A stretch of DNA of 64,000 nt from contig NZ_CP065047.1 of the NCBI RefSeq assembly GCF_015689175.1, positions 4,216,001 through 4,280,000 of the forward strand. The letters are read 5' to 3'. The notes under the pieces are model-generated. The model did no database searches. It had not been told where the DNA came from and worked only from the letters and a program-made list of their open reading frames with translations. Shown here in pieces: positions 44,927 through 54,129 of this stretch (the first letter of the stretch is position 1; every line of letters starts with the position of its first letter). The position numbers and the translations under genes were made by a program. The stretch is from Mycobacterium kubicae. Its GTDB lineage: Bacteria; Actinomycetota; Actinomycetes; Mycobacteriales; Mycobacteriaceae.

Positions 44927-46563
44927 GCACCGCACTGCTGGAGCGCCCCGGCCACGCGGCACCGCCGCGCCGGGCATCGAATTTCGTTGGCACCCTTGGT
45001 CTGCTGCGACTCTACCTACGCCGGGACCGGGTGGTGTTGCCGCTGTGGGTGCTGCTGCTGTCGGTGCCACTGGCGACGGTCTACATCGGCAGCATCGACA
45101 AGGTCTACCCCACCCAGGCGGCTCGGGCTGGATTCGCCGCCTCGATCATGGCCAGTCCCGCCCAACGTGCGCTCTACGGCCAGGTGTACAACGACAGCCT
45201 CGGCGCCGTCGGCATCTGGAAAGCCGGCATGTTTCACCTGCTCATCGCGGTCGCCGTCATCTTGACCGTCATTCGCCACACCCGGGCGGATGAGGAATCC
45301 GGTCGCGCCGAACTGATCGACTCGACGGTGGTCGGCAGGTACGCCAGCCTCACCGCCGCGCTGCTACTGTCCTTCGCCGCATCGGTCGCGACGGGAGTGA
45401 TCGGAGCGGCCGGACTACTCACGACCGATGTACCGCGTTCGGGCTCACTGGCTTTCGGCGCAGCGCTGACCGCCTCCGGCCTGGTCTTCACCGCGGTAGC
45501 CGCAGTCGCCGCACAGTTGTCGCCGAGCGCCCGGTTCGCGCGGGGCTTCGCCTTCGCGGTGCTGGGCACAGCGTTCACCCTGCGCGCCGTCGGTGACGCC
45601 GGCGCCGGGGCACTGTCCTGGTTGTCTCCGCTGGGCTGGTCACTGCAGGTGCGGCCGTATGCCGGTGATCATTGGTGGGTATTACTGCTGCATTTGGCGA
45701 CCACCCTCGTGGTCACCGCGGTGGCCTACCGATTGCTCGCCGGCCGCGACGTCGGCGCTGGGCTCATCGCCGAACGATCCGGACGGGGCACCGCCGGGCC
45801 GGCGTTGAGCAACGTGTTCGGTCTGGCATGGCGGCTGGATCGCGGCGCGCTGGTGGTGTGGACGGTTGGCTTGAGTCTGTACGGGTTGTTGATCGGCAGC
45901 GTGGCACACGGCATCGGTGCGGAGCTGGGCACCGGGCCGGGTGCGCGCGACATCGTGGCGCGGCTGGGTGGCACCGGCGCCATGGAGCAGGGGTTCATCA
46001 CGGTGGGCTTCACCATGCTGGGCATGGTTGCGGCCGCGTTCGCGGTTTCCTTGACGCTGCGACTGCACCAGGAGGAGACCGGCCTGCGAGCCGAGACGCT
46101 GCTGGCCGGAGCGGTCTCCCGAACCCGTTGGCTGGCAAGTCATTTGCTGATGGCACTGACCGGGTCCGCGGCGGCGATCCTGCTGTCGGGGTTCGCGGCC
46201 GGGCTGGCCTACGGTGTGGCCGACGGTGACGTCGGCGGCAAGTTGGCAACCGTGCTGGCCACCGCGGCGGTACAGCTGCCGGCCGTATGGCTGTTGTCGG
46301 CGGTGACGCTCGCCTTGTTCGGGCTGGTCCCGAGATTCACCCCGATAGCCTGGGGCCTGCTGGTCGGGTTCATCGCCTTGTACTTGCTGGGCTCCCTGTC
46401 TGGGTTCCCGCAGTGGCTGCTTGATCTCGAGCCGTTCGCGCATACGCCCCGCGTCGGCGCCGATGACTTCACCATGGTGCCGCTGCTGTGGCTCTCGGTC
46501 GTCGATGCGCTGTTGATCGGCTTGGGCCTGTTGGCTTTTCAACGACGGGACCTGCGGTCATGA
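44923..46563 (+). CDS. ABC multidrug exporter permease (Rv1217c-like)
   Basis: The 546-residue membrane protein has about twelve hydrophobic segments in two similar halves, so one polypeptide can provide both membrane domains of the exporter. [19 protein letters not shown] begins the first half and [20 protein letters not shown] the second. Its ATG overlaps the ATPase stop (ATGA), and its stop overlaps the following methyltransferase start. The substrate range in this organism is not known. Confidence 0.92.
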   Translation: MSTALLERPGHAAPPRRASNFVGTLGLLRLYLRRDRVVLPLWVLLLSVPLATVYIGSIDKVYPTQAARAGFAASIMASPAQRALYGQVYNDSLGAVGIWKAGMFHLLIAVAVILTVIRHTRADEESGRAELIDSTVVGRYASLTAALLLSFAASVATGVIGAAGLLTTDVPRSGSLAFGAALTASGLVFTAVAAVAAQLSPSARFARGFAFAVLGTAFTLRAVGDAGAGALSWLSPLGWSLQVRPYAGDHWWVLLLHLATTLVVTAVAYRLLAGRDVGAGLIAERSGRGTAGPALSNVFGLAWRLDRGALVVWTVGLSLYGLLIGSVAHGIGAELGTGPGARDIVARLGGTGAMEQGFITVGFTMLGMVAAAFAVSLTLRLHQEETGLRAETLLAGAVSRTRWLASHLLMALTGSAAAILLSGFAAGLAYGVADGDVGGKLATVLATAAVQLPAVWLLSAVTLALFGLVPRFTPIAWGLLVGFIALYLLGSLSGFPQWLLDLEPFAHTPRVGADDFTMVPLLWLSVVDALLIGLGLLAFQRRDLRS

Positions 46564-47234
46564 ACACCGGCCTGCGGACGTTGGTATCGACGGTGTTCGG
46601 GCTCGTGGTGCTCGGACTGCTGTTGTTCTATCCGGCGGGCACGACGCACTACTGGCAGGGGTGGGTCTTCATCGTGGTGTTCACCGTGGTGACGATCGTG
46701 CCGAGCCTGTATCTGGCCCGCACCAACCCGGCCGCCCTGCAGCGGCGCATGCGCGCCGGGCCGGTGGCCGAAGGCCGGACGGTGCAGAAAATCATCATCG
46801 TCGTCGCGATGGCTTCCTTCTTCGCGCAGATGGTGCTCAGCGCGCTGGATTATCGGTTCGGTTGGTCATCGGTTCCGGCTCCGGTGTGTGTGGTCGGTGA
46901 TGTTCTGGTGGCGGTCGGACTCGGCGCGGCCATGCTGGTGGTCATCCAGAACGCCTATGCTGCGGCCACCGTCACGGTGGAGTCGGGACAACAGGTCGTC
47001 TCCAGCGGCTTCTACCGGTTCGTCAGGCATCCCATGTACGTCGGCAACGTCATCCTGATGTGTGGCATACCGCTGGCGCTGGGTTCCTACTGGGGTTTGG
47101 TGCTACTGGTCCCGGGAGTGCTCGCCATGGTGATCCGGATTCTCGACGAGGAGAAGTTGCTCACCCAAGACCTACCCGGCTACCGCGACTACACACAGCG
47201 GGTGCGCTATCGATTGGTGCCTTACGTCTGGTAG
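46560..47234 (+). CDS. Isoprenylcysteine carboxyl methyltransferase-family membrane protein (Rv1216c-like)
   Basis: The 224-residue protein has five or six membrane helices. The C-terminal block GFYRFVRHPMYVGNVIL, followed by EEKLLTQDLPGYRDYTQRV, is the conserved SAM-binding part of ICMT/phospholipid-methyltransferase-like enzymes (PF04191/PF06966 group). It would methylate a lipid-linked substrate at the membrane; which one is not known. The ATG at 46560 overlaps the permease stop (ATGA), so it is the fourth gene of the TetR-regulated operon. A role in modifying the exported compound is possible but unproven. Confidence 0.87.
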   Translation: MNTGLRTLVSTVFGLVVLGLLLFYPAGTTHYWQGWVFIVVFTVVTIVPSLYLARTNPAALQRRMRAGPVAEGRTVQKIIIVVAMASFFAQMVLSALDYRFGWSSVPAPVCVVGDVLVAVGLGAAMLVVIQNAYAAATVTVESGQQVVSSGFYRFVRHPMYVGNVILMCGIPLALGSYWGLVLLVPGVLAMVIRILDEEKLLTQDLPGYRDYTQRVRYRLVPYVW

Positions 47235-47252
47235 CGCGCGGCCGGCACGTTC

Positions 47253-47258
47253 TAAGGT
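47253..47258 (+). promoter_or_regulatory. -10 hexamer TAAGGT for a leaderless hydrolase mRNA
   Basis: TAAGGT ends seven bases before the G of the GTG at 47265, predicting a leaderless transcript separate from the upstream efflux operon. Confidence 0.55.
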
Positions 47259-47264
47259 AGCGGC

Positions 47265-48950
47265 GTGGCGCGAGATCCCGCACCCGTCCTCGACCGGCCG
47301 TGGCGGCGTCGGGGCCGACTTCGCTATGCGGCCGACCGGGTGCGGCGGGCCGTCAAGCCGCCCGTCACCGTCACCGACCCGCCGGCGGACCTGCTGGTGG
47401 ACCGCGACGTCGAGGTGCCCACGCGTGACGGAACACTGTTGCGCATCAACGTGTTTCGGCCACAGGACAGTGCTGCTCGACCAGTTGTTCTCAGTATCCA
47501 TCCTTACGGCAAGGACAATCTGCCAACTCGTCGGCGCAAGAAGTGGACGTTCTCGCCGCAATATCGGATGCTGCGTCAGCCCAGACCGGTGAGCTTTTCG
47601 GCTTATACGAGCTGGGAGGCACCCGACCCGGCGTGGTGGTCCGCGCAGGGCTTCGTTGTGGTCAATGCCGACGCACGCGGCTGCGGCCACTCCGACGGCA
47701 CCGGCAACCTGCTCTCGCTGCAGGAGGCGCAGGACACCTACGACCTGGTGCAGTGGCTGGCCGAGCAGCCGTACAGCGACGGCCGCATCGTCATGCTCGG
47801 GGTGTCGTATCTAGCCATCAGCCAGTACGCGGTTGCTGCGTTGCAGCCGCCGGCGCTGCGGGCGATCTGCCCGTGGGAAGGGTTCACCGATGCCTACCGC
47901 GATCTGACGTTTCCCGGTGGTATCCGGGAGAACGGGTTCACTAAGCTGTGGTCGCGCAACGTATCTCGCGCCACCCGGCAGAGCTACGCCCTGGGCCCGA
48001 TGCAGGATGCCCACCCGCTGCGCGACGGCTTCTGGCGCTCGCTGGTGCCCGACCTTTCGGCCATCAAGGTGCCCATGTTGGTCTGTGGCAGCTTCTCGGA
48101 CAACAACCTGCACAGCCGCGGCTCCATCCGCGCGTTCACCCATGGCGGCTCGGACTACGCCCGGCTCTATACGCATCGCGGCGGCAAATGGGAGACGTTC
48201 TACTCCGGCGCCGCGCTGGCCGAGCAACTGAAGTTCTTCCGCGGCGTGCTCGACGGCGTGGCGCAACATCGCAGCGTACGCCTGGAGGTGCGAGAAGACC
48301 GCGACACGGTCGTCGCGGTGCGCGAAGAAAGCGAATGGCCGCTTGCCCGGACCCGGTGGCGCCCAATGTATGTGGCCGGGGCCGGCGTTCTGTCGCCCGA
48401 TCCCGCTACCCGAGCCGGCAGCATCACATTCGAAACCCATTCGCGTGCAGCGACATTCAGCTGGACCTGCACCGAAGACGTCGAGCTGACCGGACCCATG
48501 GCGGCGCGGCTGTGGGTGCAACTCGACGGGTGCGACGACGCGAACCTGTTCGTCGGCGTGGAGAAGTGGCGCGACGGCCGCCACGTGGAGTTCGAGGGCT
48601 CCTACGGCTACGGCCGGGACCGAGTGACCACCGGCTGGCAACGGGTCTCGCTGCGCGCGTTGGACCCTGAGCTCTCCCAGCCCTTCGAGCCGGTGCCGAC
48701 GTGTGACCGTCGCCGACCGGCCACCCCGGGTGAGGTGACCGCGGTCGATGTTGCACTGGGCCCGTCGGCGACGCTGTTTCGCGCCGGCGAGCAGCTGCGG
48801 CTGGTGGTGGCCGGACGTTGGCTCGCGCCCCGCAACCCCCTCTACGGCCAGTTCCCGGCGGCCTACGCCGACTCACCGCGGGGGTTGGTGACGCTGCGCT
48901 GGGGTCCGCGCTACGACGCGCACCTGCTGGTGCCGCAGATCCCCGAGTAG
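47265..48950 (+). CDS. CocE/NonD-family serine hydrolase (Rv1215c-like)
   Basis: The 561-residue protein belongs to the X-Pro dipeptidyl-peptidase S15/CocE family. The alpha/beta-hydrolase part (PF02129) has the oxyanion region VLSIHPYGKDN (the Tyr takes part), ADARGCGHSDG, and the nucleophile elbow MLGVSYLAISQYA with Ser. The C-terminal jelly-roll domain (PF08530) begins near residue 370 (SITFETHSRAATFSWTC) and includes ELTGPMAARLWVQ. Relatives hydrolyse esters or acyl-peptides; the substrate is unknown. The GTG is set by the leaderless promoter. It converges with glgC, with 15 bp between stops; PE14, present here in M. tuberculosis, is absent. Confidence 0.9.
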   Translation: MARDPAPVLDRPWRRRGRLRYAADRVRRAVKPPVTVTDPPADLLVDRDVEVPTRDGTLLRINVFRPQDSAARPVVLSIHPYGKDNLPTRRRKKWTFSPQYRMLRQPRPVSFSAYTSWEAPDPAWWSAQGFVVVNADARGCGHSDGTGNLLSLQEAQDTYDLVQWLAEQPYSDGRIVMLGVSYLAISQYAVAALQPPALRAICPWEGFTDAYRDLTFPGGIRENGFTKLWSRNVSRATRQSYALGPMQDAHPLRDGFWRSLVPDLSAIKVPMLVCGSFSDNNLHSRGSIRAFTHGGSDYARLYTHRGGKWETFYSGAALAEQLKFFRGVLDGVAQHRSVRLEVREDRDTVVAVREESEWPLARTRWRPMYVAGAGVLSPDPATRAGSITFETHSRAATFSWTCTEDVELTGPMAARLWVQLDGCDDANLFVGVEKWRDGRHVEFEGSYGYGRDRVTTGWQRVSLRALDPELSQPFEPVPTCDRRRPATPGEVTAVDVALGPSATLFRAGEQLRLVVAGRWLAPRNPLYGQFPAAYADSPRGLVTLRWGPRYDAHLLVPQIPE

Positions 48951-48965
48951 GTGGCGGTCGGCCGG

Positions 48966-50180
48966 CTAAATCCAGACGCCCTTGCCGACCGCGACGACCC
49001 CGCCCGTGCTGATCGCGAAGCGTTCCCGGTCCTTCTCCAGGTCGACGCCGACCATCTCACCGGGCCCGACGACGACGTTCTTGTCCAGAATCGCGTGCCG
49101 GACCACCGCACCGCGACCGACCCGGGCGCCGGGCATGATGACACTGCCTTCCACGATGGCGCCGTCGTCGACCACGACGTTGGACGACAGCACCGAATTG
49201 CGCACCGACGCCGCCGAGATGATGCTGCCGGCGCCCACCACCGATTCCTGCGCGGAGCCGCCGTTGACGAATTTCGCCGGTGCCAGGTTTTCCGACTCAC
49301 CGCGGATGGGCCAGCGCTTGTTGTACAGGTTGAACACCGGATGCACCGACACCAGATCCATGTGGGCGTCGTAGAAGGCGTCCAGGGTCCCGACGTCACG
49401 CCAGTAGGCCCGGTCGCGGTCGGTGGCACCGGGCACTTCGTTGTCGTTGAAGTCGTACACCGCGGCCATCCCGTCGGACACCAACCGCGGGATGATGTCA
49501 CCGCCCATGTCGTGGTCGGAATGGTCGTCGTCGGCGTCGGCGCGGATGGCGTCGATCAGCACCTTGGTGGTGAAGATGTAGTTGCCCATCGAGACGAACG
49601 TGGAATCGGGGTCATCGGGGGTTCCCGGCGGATTCCTCGGCTTCTCGACGAACGCGCGGATCCGCCCGGAGGGATCGGCGTCGATGCATCCGAAGGCGCT
49701 GGCTTCGCTACGCGGCACCCGGATCCCGGCCACGGTGGCGCCGGCGCCGCTGTCGATGTGGAACCGGACCATTTGCTCGGGATCCATCCGGTACACGTGA
49801 TCGGCGCCGAAAACGACTATGTAGTCAGGGTCTTCGTCGTAAATGAGGTTCAGCGACTGATAGATCGCGTCCGCGGAGCCGGTGTACCAGCGCGGACCGA
49901 GGCGCTGCTGGGCGGGGACCGGGGTGATGTACTCCCCGGCCAGGCCCGACAACCGCCAATTCTGCGAAATGTGGCGGTCGAGTGAATGCGACTTGTATTG
50001 CGTCAGAACGCAGATCCGCAGGTAACGGGCATTGACCAGATTCGACAGCACGAAGTCGATGAGGCGATAGGCGCCGCCGAAGGGAACGGCGGGTTTGGCC
50101 CGGTCCGCGGTCAGCGGATAGAGCCGTTTACCCTCGCCGCCGGCCAAGACAATGCCCAGCACGTGTGGCGCTTCCCTCAT
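48966..50180 (-). CDS. glgC: Glucose-1-phosphate adenylyltransferase GlgC
   Basis: The 404-residue enzyme makes ADP-glucose from glucose-1-phosphate and ATP, the donor for glycogen and for GlgM. The nucleotide-binding start is [18 protein letters not shown], followed by [27 protein letters not shown] and FVEKP. The C-terminal part is a left-handed beta-helix of hexapeptide repeats. The ATG at 50180 gives the conserved MREAPHVLG start; the open frame extends 26 codons further upstream, but not in related proteins. TAGGTT lies seven bases before this ATG on the minus strand, so the mRNA may be leaderless. Confidence 0.96.
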   Translation of the reverse strand: MREAPHVLGIVLAGGEGKRLYPLTADRAKPAVPFGGAYRLIDFVLSNLVNARYLRICVLTQYKSHSLDRHISQNWRLSGLAGEYITPVPAQQRLGPRWYTGSADAIYQSLNLIYDEDPDYIVVFGADHVYRMDPEQMVRFHIDSGAGATVAGIRVPRSEASAFGCIDADPSGRIRAFVEKPRNPPGTPDDPDSTFVSMGNYIFTTKVLIDAIRADADDDHSDHDMGGDIIPRLVSDGMAAVYDFNDNEVPGATDRDRAYWRDVGTLDAFYDAHMDLVSVHPVFNLYNKRWPIRGESENLAPAKFVNGGSAQESVVGAGSIISAASVRNSVLSSNVVVDDGAIVEGSVIMPGARVGRGAVVRHAILDKNVVVGPGEMVGVDLEKDRERFAISTGGVVAVGKGVWI

Positions 50181-50214
50181 GGCTTCAAACCTATCGGCCG
50201 CTGAGAACTGCTGC

Positions 50215-50229
50215 CAGGGGAAACCCCTG
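50215..50229. promoter_or_regulatory. Perfect palindrome CAGGGG-AAA-CCCCTG
   Basis: The short perfect dyad lies 35 bp upstream of the glgC start, around its -35 region, and is a possible operator. No regulator is known to me for this motif. Confidence 0.35.
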
Positions 50230-50272
50230 TTGCGCCGTTCTGACGGGGTGTCTGTCAACGAATTTGGCTTAA

Positions 50273-50301
50273 TTCGACGACTCGACGGGATTCATTATTG
50301 T
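50273..50301 (+). promoter_or_regulatory. Upstream glgM promoter
   Basis: TTCGAC (50273-50278) and TATTGT (50296-50301) are spaced by 17 bp in an AT-rich island. Use of this promoter would put the whole repeat array in a glgM leader of about 330 nt. Confidence 0.4.
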
Positions 50302-50362
50302 CCCGCCTCTGACCGGCCGGCGCGCGCCCCCCGGTGCGGGGCTGGATTGCGACGGGACTATG

Positions 50363-50627
50363 TCGATCGTTCGGCTCTCCCCCGCAAGCGGGGGGCCCCC
50401 GCATCGCCCCGCGGAGCGGGGCGCATCGTCACCGACAGATTCGATTGTTCGGCTCTCCCCCGCAAGCGGGGGGACCCCCGCATCGCCCCGCGGAGCGGGG
50501 CGCATCGTCACCGACAGATTCGATTGTTCGGCTCCTCATCGCCCCGCGGCGCGGGGCGCATCGTCGCCGACAGATTCGATTGTTCGGCTCCTCATCGCCC
50601 CGCGGCGCGGGGCGCATCGTCGCCGAA
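50363..50627. repeat. Four-unit hairpin-rich tandem repeat upstream of glgM
   Basis: Units begin at 50363 (78 bp), 50441 (79 bp), 50520 (56 bp) and 50576 (about 52 bp), each starting TCGATYGTTCGGCTC. The two long units contain CCCCCGCAAGCGGGGG and CGCCCCGCGGAGCGGGGCG hairpins; the two short ones lack the first hairpin and read CTCCTCATCGCC then GCATCGTCGCCG. The first and last blocks resemble MIRU-type repeats, such as the senX3-regX3 one. Units 1 and 2 are nearly identical, as are 3 and 4, so duplications look recent. Confidence 0.9.
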
Positions 50628-50628
50628 C

Positions 50629-50634
50629 TAGCGT
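50629..50634 (+). promoter_or_regulatory. Proximal glgM -10 hexamer TAGCGT, leaderless
   Basis: TAGCGT directly abuts the last repeat unit and ends seven bases before the A of the glgM ATG at 50641, predicting a leaderless transcript. No -35 match is seen in the repeat upstream. Confidence 0.5.
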
Positions 50635-50640
50635 GCGGGT

Positions 50641-51804
50641 ATGCGCGTGGCGATGATGACCCGGGAGTACCCACCTGAGGTCTACGGCGGAGCCGGGGTA
50701 CACGTCACCGAACTGGTGTCGCAGCTGCGCCGTCTGTGCACCGTGGACGTGCATTGCATGGGTGCGCCGCGTCCTGGCGCATTCACCTACAAGCCCGACC
50801 CCCGGCTGCATAACGCCAACCCGGCGCTGTCCACCCTGTCCTCAGATCTCCTGATGGCCAACGCCGCGAGCGGGGCCACCGTGGTGCATTCCCACACCTG
50901 GTACACCGGCATGGCCGGCCATCTCGCCTCGCTGTTGCACGGCATCCCCCATGTGCTGACCGCGCACTCCCTGGAGCCCAGGCGGCCGTGGAAGGCCGAG
51001 CAGCTCGGCGGCGGATACCGGATATCGACCTGGGTGGAGCGCACGGCGGTGCTGGCCGCCGATGCCGTCATCGCGGTCAGTTCCGGCATGCGCGACGACA
51101 TCTTGCGCGTGTACCCGGAGCTGGATCCCAGCGCGGTTCACGTGATCCGCAACGGCATCGACACCGACGTATGGCATCCGGCCGGCCCGGCCAGCACCGG
51201 TTCCATCTTGGCCGAGTTGGGCGTCGATCCAGACCGGCCCATCGTGGCGTTCGTCGGTCGGATCACCCGGCAAAAAGGCGTCCCGCACTTGCTGGCCGCT
51301 GCCCACCACTTCGACCCGGACGCGCAACTGGTGCTGTGCGCCGGCGCACCCGACACCCCCGAGATCGCCGCCGAAGTCGAGGCCGCGGTCGCCGAACTGT
51401 CCCGAATCCGCACCGGCGTGTTCTGGGTCAGGGAGATGCTGCCGACCGATGAACTACGCGAAATACTCTCAGCGGCATCGGTTTTCGTGTGTCCATCGAT
51501 ATATGAGCCGCTGGGCATCGTGAACTTGGAGGCAATGGCGTGCGGAACGGCGGTGGTGGCCTCCGACGTCGGCGGCATACCGGAGGTCGTTGCCGACTCG
51601 GTCACCGGCACAGTGGTGCACTACGACGCGCACGACCCGGCCGGCTATCAAGCCGGGTTGGCACAGGCCGTCAACGCCTTGATCGCCGACCCCGCGCAGG
51701 CGCAGCGCTACGGCCAGGCTGGACGCCGGCGTTGTATCGAAGAATTCAACTGGACGCACATCGCCGAGCAGACGCTCGACATCTATCGCAAGGTGTGCGC
51801 GTAA
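50641..51804 (+). CDS. glgM: Alpha-maltose-1-phosphate synthase GlgM (GT4)
   Basis: The 387-residue glycosyltransferase adds glucose from ADP-glucose to glucose-1-phosphate, making maltose-1-phosphate for GlgE and so for alpha-glucan synthesis (it was formerly annotated glgA). The N-terminal GT-B domain has YPPEVYGGAGVHVTELV and VVHSHTWYTGM; the C-terminal domain has FVGRITRQKGVPHLL and the E-x7-E region VCPSIYEPLGIVNLEAMA. The length equals Rv1212c. It is transcribed divergently from glgC, which makes its donor. Confidence 0.95.
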   Translation: MRVAMMTREYPPEVYGGAGVHVTELVSQLRRLCTVDVHCMGAPRPGAFTYKPDPRLHNANPALSTLSSDLLMANAASGATVVHSHTWYTGMAGHLASLLHGIPHVLTAHSLEPRRPWKAEQLGGGYRISTWVERTAVLAADAVIAVSSGMRDDILRVYPELDPSAVHVIRNGIDTDVWHPAGPASTGSILAELGVDPDRPIVAFVGRITRQKGVPHLLAAAHHFDPDAQLVLCAGAPDTPEIAAEVEAAVAELSRIRTGVFWVREMLPTDELREILSAASVFVCPSIYEPLGIVNLEAMACGTAVVASDVGGIPEVVADSVTGTVVHYDAHDPAGYQAGLAQAVNALIADPAQAQRYGQAGRRRCIEEFNWTHIAEQTLDIYRKVCA

Positions 51805-51808
51805 CGCC

Positions 51809-51976
51809 CTAGCTGGTGACGCCCTTCAGCTCGTCGCCCAGAGCGGCGGCTTCGTCGGGGGTCAGCTCGACCACGAGGCGACCGCCGCCCTCGAGTGGTA
51901 CTCGCATTACGATGCCACGCCCCTCCTTGGTTGCTTCCAGTGGACCGTCGCCGGTCCGGGGCTTCATCGCCGCCAT
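51809..51976 (-). CDS. DUF3117 small protein (Rv1211-like)
   Basis: The 55-residue protein starts MAAMKPRTGDGPLEATKEGR and continues with IVMRVPLEGGGRLVVELTP, the full DUF3117 family (PF11314), found throughout actinobacteria. GGAGGGAG before the ATG at 51976 fixes the start; the longer open frame to 52081 lacks similarity. The function is unknown. It is convergent with glgM (4 bp between stops) and is the last gene of the minus-strand cluster. Confidence 0.88.
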   Translation of the reverse strand: MAAMKPRTGDGPLEATKEGRGIVMRVPLEGGGRLVVELTPDEAAALGDELKGVTS

Positions 51977-52072
51977 CGAGTGCTCCCTCCAAATTCGAGC
52001 TGGCCCGCGGTCACGGACCTGGCCGGCGCCGAGCATGCCCCGCCAGTGGATTTCCAGCCATACCCGACATTG

Positions 52073-52100
52073 AACTGCCAAATCACCCCTCTATTGTTCC
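52073..52100 (-). promoter_or_regulatory. Possible SigH/SigE-type promoter before the DUF3117 gene
   Basis: On the minus strand, GGAAC (52100-52096) is followed after 19 bases by AGTT (52076-52073), close to the GGAAY-N18/19-SGTT pattern of stress-sigma promoters. The site lies in the 210-bp gap after tag, with about 90 nt of leader. The gap shows nothing else. The S position is mismatched. Confidence 0.25.
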
Positions 52101-52186
52101 CTATCCGGGCCGCTAGGTGCACAAGACCCGGTTCACGAGCCTTACTGAGGTGTGGCGGGGCAATGACGACGACTCATTGCGGCCCG

Positions 52187-52768
52187 TCACGGCCGCACGG
52201 AGGGCACCCAGCACGTCTCGACGTGGTCGTCGACCATTCCGGTCGCCTGCATCAGCGCGTAGGCCGTGGTGGGACCGACGAAACGGAATCCGCGACGTTT
52301 CAATTCACGGGCCATCGCCTTGGATTCGTCAGTCGCCGAGGGGATTTGGGACAAGTCCGGGTAGCGCGGGCGCGGCGGCGGGGCGAACGACCACAGCAGC
52401 TGGGACAGGTCGTCGGGCGAGCCGAGCTCTTCGGCGGCTCGCGCGTTGGCGATGGTGGCTTCGATCTTGGCGCGGTTGCGCACGATCCCGTCGTCAGCCA
52501 GCAGCCGTTGCACGTCGGCGTCGGTGTAGCGGGCGATCTTCTCCACGTCGAACCCGGAGAAGGCGCGGCGGAAGTTCTCCCGCTTGCGCAAGATGATCAG
52601 CCACGACAGCCCGCTCTGGAAGGCTTCCAGGCTCATCCGCTCGAACAACGCCACCCCGTCGTGCACGGGTTGGCCCCACTCGTGGTCGTGGTAGTTGCGG
52701 TACAGGTCGGCGTCGGGCCCGGGTCGAACCTCTGCCCAGCCGCACCGGACCAGGCCGTCCTCGCTCAC
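52187..52768 (-). CDS. tag: DNA-3-methyladenine glycosylase I
   Basis: The 193-residue base-excision enzyme removes 3-methyladenine from DNA. It has the family zinc ligands: Cys in VRCGWAEV (residue 9), His in NYHDHEWG, and the His-Cys pair of DDHVETCW near the C-terminus. LSWLIILRKRENFRRAF and GFRFVGPTTAYALMQATG are the helix-hairpin-helix-like core. The GTG start overlaps the stop of the DivIVA-like gene (GTGA). Confidence 0.93.
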   Translation of the reverse strand: MSEDGLVRCGWAEVRPGPDADLYRNYHDHEWGQPVHDGVALFERMSLEAFQSGLSWLIILRKRENFRRAFSGFDVEKIARYTDADVQRLLADDGIVRNRAKIEATIANARAAEELGSPDDLSQLLWSFAPPPRPRYPDLSQIPSATDESKAMARELKRRGFRFVGPTTAYALMQATGMVDDHVETCWVPSVRP

Positions 52769-53139
52769 GTGGGACCGGATCGCTCTTGGGCAACCGCCTC
52801 AGCGTCCGGGACGGCCTCTAACTCGTCGGCATCCTCCGGGGAGCCCGGCGACGAGGAGGCCTGGATGGCGGCCAGCTGGCCGCGCAGCGTCTCGATCTCG
52901 CGGCCCAGTCGATCCAGCACCCAGTCCACTTCGCTGGTCTTGTAACCCCGCAGCACCTGGGTGAACTTGACCGCGTCGACGTCGGCGCCGGTGACCCCGT
53001 AGGCCGGCAAAACCGTCGCGGTGGTTGCCCGGGGCAGCGGCGGCAGTTGCTCACCGCGGCCGAACAGCAGGCTGGCCACGCCGAACAGCACGATCGCCAC
53101 CAGGATCAGCACCACCAGGTAGAGCAATACCAACGCCAC
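52765..53139 (-). CDS. Membrane-anchored DivIVA-domain protein (Rv1209-like)
   Basis: The 124-residue protein has one N-terminal membrane helix (VLLYLVVLILVAIVLFGVASLLF) and a short cytoplasmic DivIVA-like segment: VDAVKFTQVLRGYKTSEVDWVLDRLG, read as FTQVLRGYKTSEVDWVL around residues 59-75, then a short coiled coil. The tail is acidic. DivIVA domains bind curved membrane at poles or septa; a role in envelope growth is inferred. The GTG start at 53139 gives the intact helix. It lies 33 bp after gpgS and overlaps tag. Confidence 0.82.
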   Translation of the reverse strand: MALVLLYLVVLILVAIVLFGVASLLFGRGEQLPPLPRATTATVLPAYGVTGADVDAVKFTQVLRGYKTSEVDWVLDRLGREIETLRGQLAAIQASSSPGSPEDADELEAVPDAEAVAQERSGPT

Positions 53140-53172
53140 GCGATCGATATTGCCCTATGCCGCCGACAACGA

Positions 53173-54129
53173 TCAGCGTGGGCGCACCACGTTCATCGGT
53201 GGGCGGTCCGCCAACGACACCGGCGACGTGTGTTGGGTGTAGCTATCACCGGCGGGAAAGAACTGGGTGAGCCCGACGCCGGAGTCCGGGATTCCGCACC
53301 GCGACAGCAGGGTGGCGATGACCTGGCGGCTCATGGCGCCCAGCTCGGCCAGGGGACGGTTGCGGTGCGCCCGAACACCAAGGTTGACCTGCGCAATCGC
53401 CTCCAGCCCCAGGCGGTCGAAGGTATCGACCAGCAAGCCGATTTCCACGCCGTAACCCGGTGCGAACGGCAGCGACGTCAGCAGCTCTCGGGTGGCCGCG
53501 TACTCGCCCCCCAGCGGCTGCAGCACACAACCCAGCTCTGGCCGCAGCGCCGCTAACAGCGGCCGCGCGACCAGTTCGGTGACTCGTCCCCCGCCGGTGT
53601 CCCCTGCCCCGCCACTGACATCGCTGACGTTGAGCGGTCGGCGATAGAAGCTCTTGACCAGGTGCACGCCCTCGCCGGTGAGCAGCGGGCCGACCAGCCA
53701 CGGCACGAACATCGGATGCGGGTCGATCAGATCTGAGTCCACGAAAACCACGATGTCGCCGCTGGTCGCCGCCAGGGAACGCCATAGTGCCTCGCCCTTG
53801 CCCGGGCGAACCGGCAGGTCGGGCACGGCTTGCTCCCGGCTGACGACGCGGGCGCCGGCGGCGATGGCGCGGATCTCGGTGTCATCGGTGGAACCGGAGT
53901 CCAGCACGATCAGTTCGTCGACCAGGTTGTCGACCAGCGGGGAGATGCTGTCGATGACCGACTCGATGGTTTCTTCTTCGTTGAGGGCCGGTAGTACGAC
54001 CGAGATGGTGCGGCCGGCCTTGGCGGCGATCAATTCCTCGGTGGTCCACCGGGGACGACTCCAGGTGCGGTCGGACCACCGGGTGTCCCCGGGCCGGGCC
54101 GCGAGCTCGCCGGCGACGAGATCGGTCAT
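53173..54129 (-). CDS. gpgS: Glucosyl-3-phosphoglycerate synthase GpgS
   Basis: The 318-residue GT-A glycosyltransferase (GT81) makes glucosyl-3-phosphoglycerate from UDP-glucose and 3-phosphoglycerate, the first step of methylglucose lipopolysaccharide synthesis. ISVVLPALNEEETIESVID is the nucleotide-binding start, LDSGSTDDT follows, and VFVDSDLIDPHP holds the metal-binding DSD motif. PGYGVEIGLLVDT lies in the acceptor half. The ATG at 54129 overlaps the folP2 stop (ATGA). The longer frame upstream is shadow within folP2. Confidence 0.95.
   Translation of the reverse strand: MTDLVAGELAARPGDTRWSDRTWSRPRWTTEELIAAKAGRTISVVLPALNEEETIESVIDSISPLVDNLVDELIVLDSGSTDDTEIRAIAAGARVVSREQAVPDLPVRPGKGEALWRSLAATSGDIVVFVDSDLIDPHPMFVPWLVGPLLTGEGVHLVKSFYRRPLNVSDVSGGAGDTGGGRVTELVARPLLAALRPELGCVLQPLGGEYAATRELLTSLPFAPGYGVEIGLLVDTFDRLGLEAIAQVNLGVRAHRNRPLAELGAMSRQVIATLLSRCGIPDSGVGLTQFFPAGDSYTQHTSPVSLADRPPMNVVRPR

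Larger units (their letters stand above)
50181..50640. other. 460-bp divergent glgC-glgM intergenic region
   Basis: This is the only gap longer than 300 bp. From the glgC side it holds the glgC -10 (TAGGTT on the minus strand), a perfect 15-bp palindrome CAGGGG-AAA-CCCCTG (50215-50229), an AT-rich stretch with a plus-strand promoter (50273-50301), a four-unit tandem repeat (50363-50627) and a second glgM -10. No credible coding frame was seen. Confidence 0.8.

Noticed and set aside
50363..50627. CRISPR array
   Set aside because: The repeats are directly tandem without unique spacers, unit sizes differ, and no cas gene is in the window.
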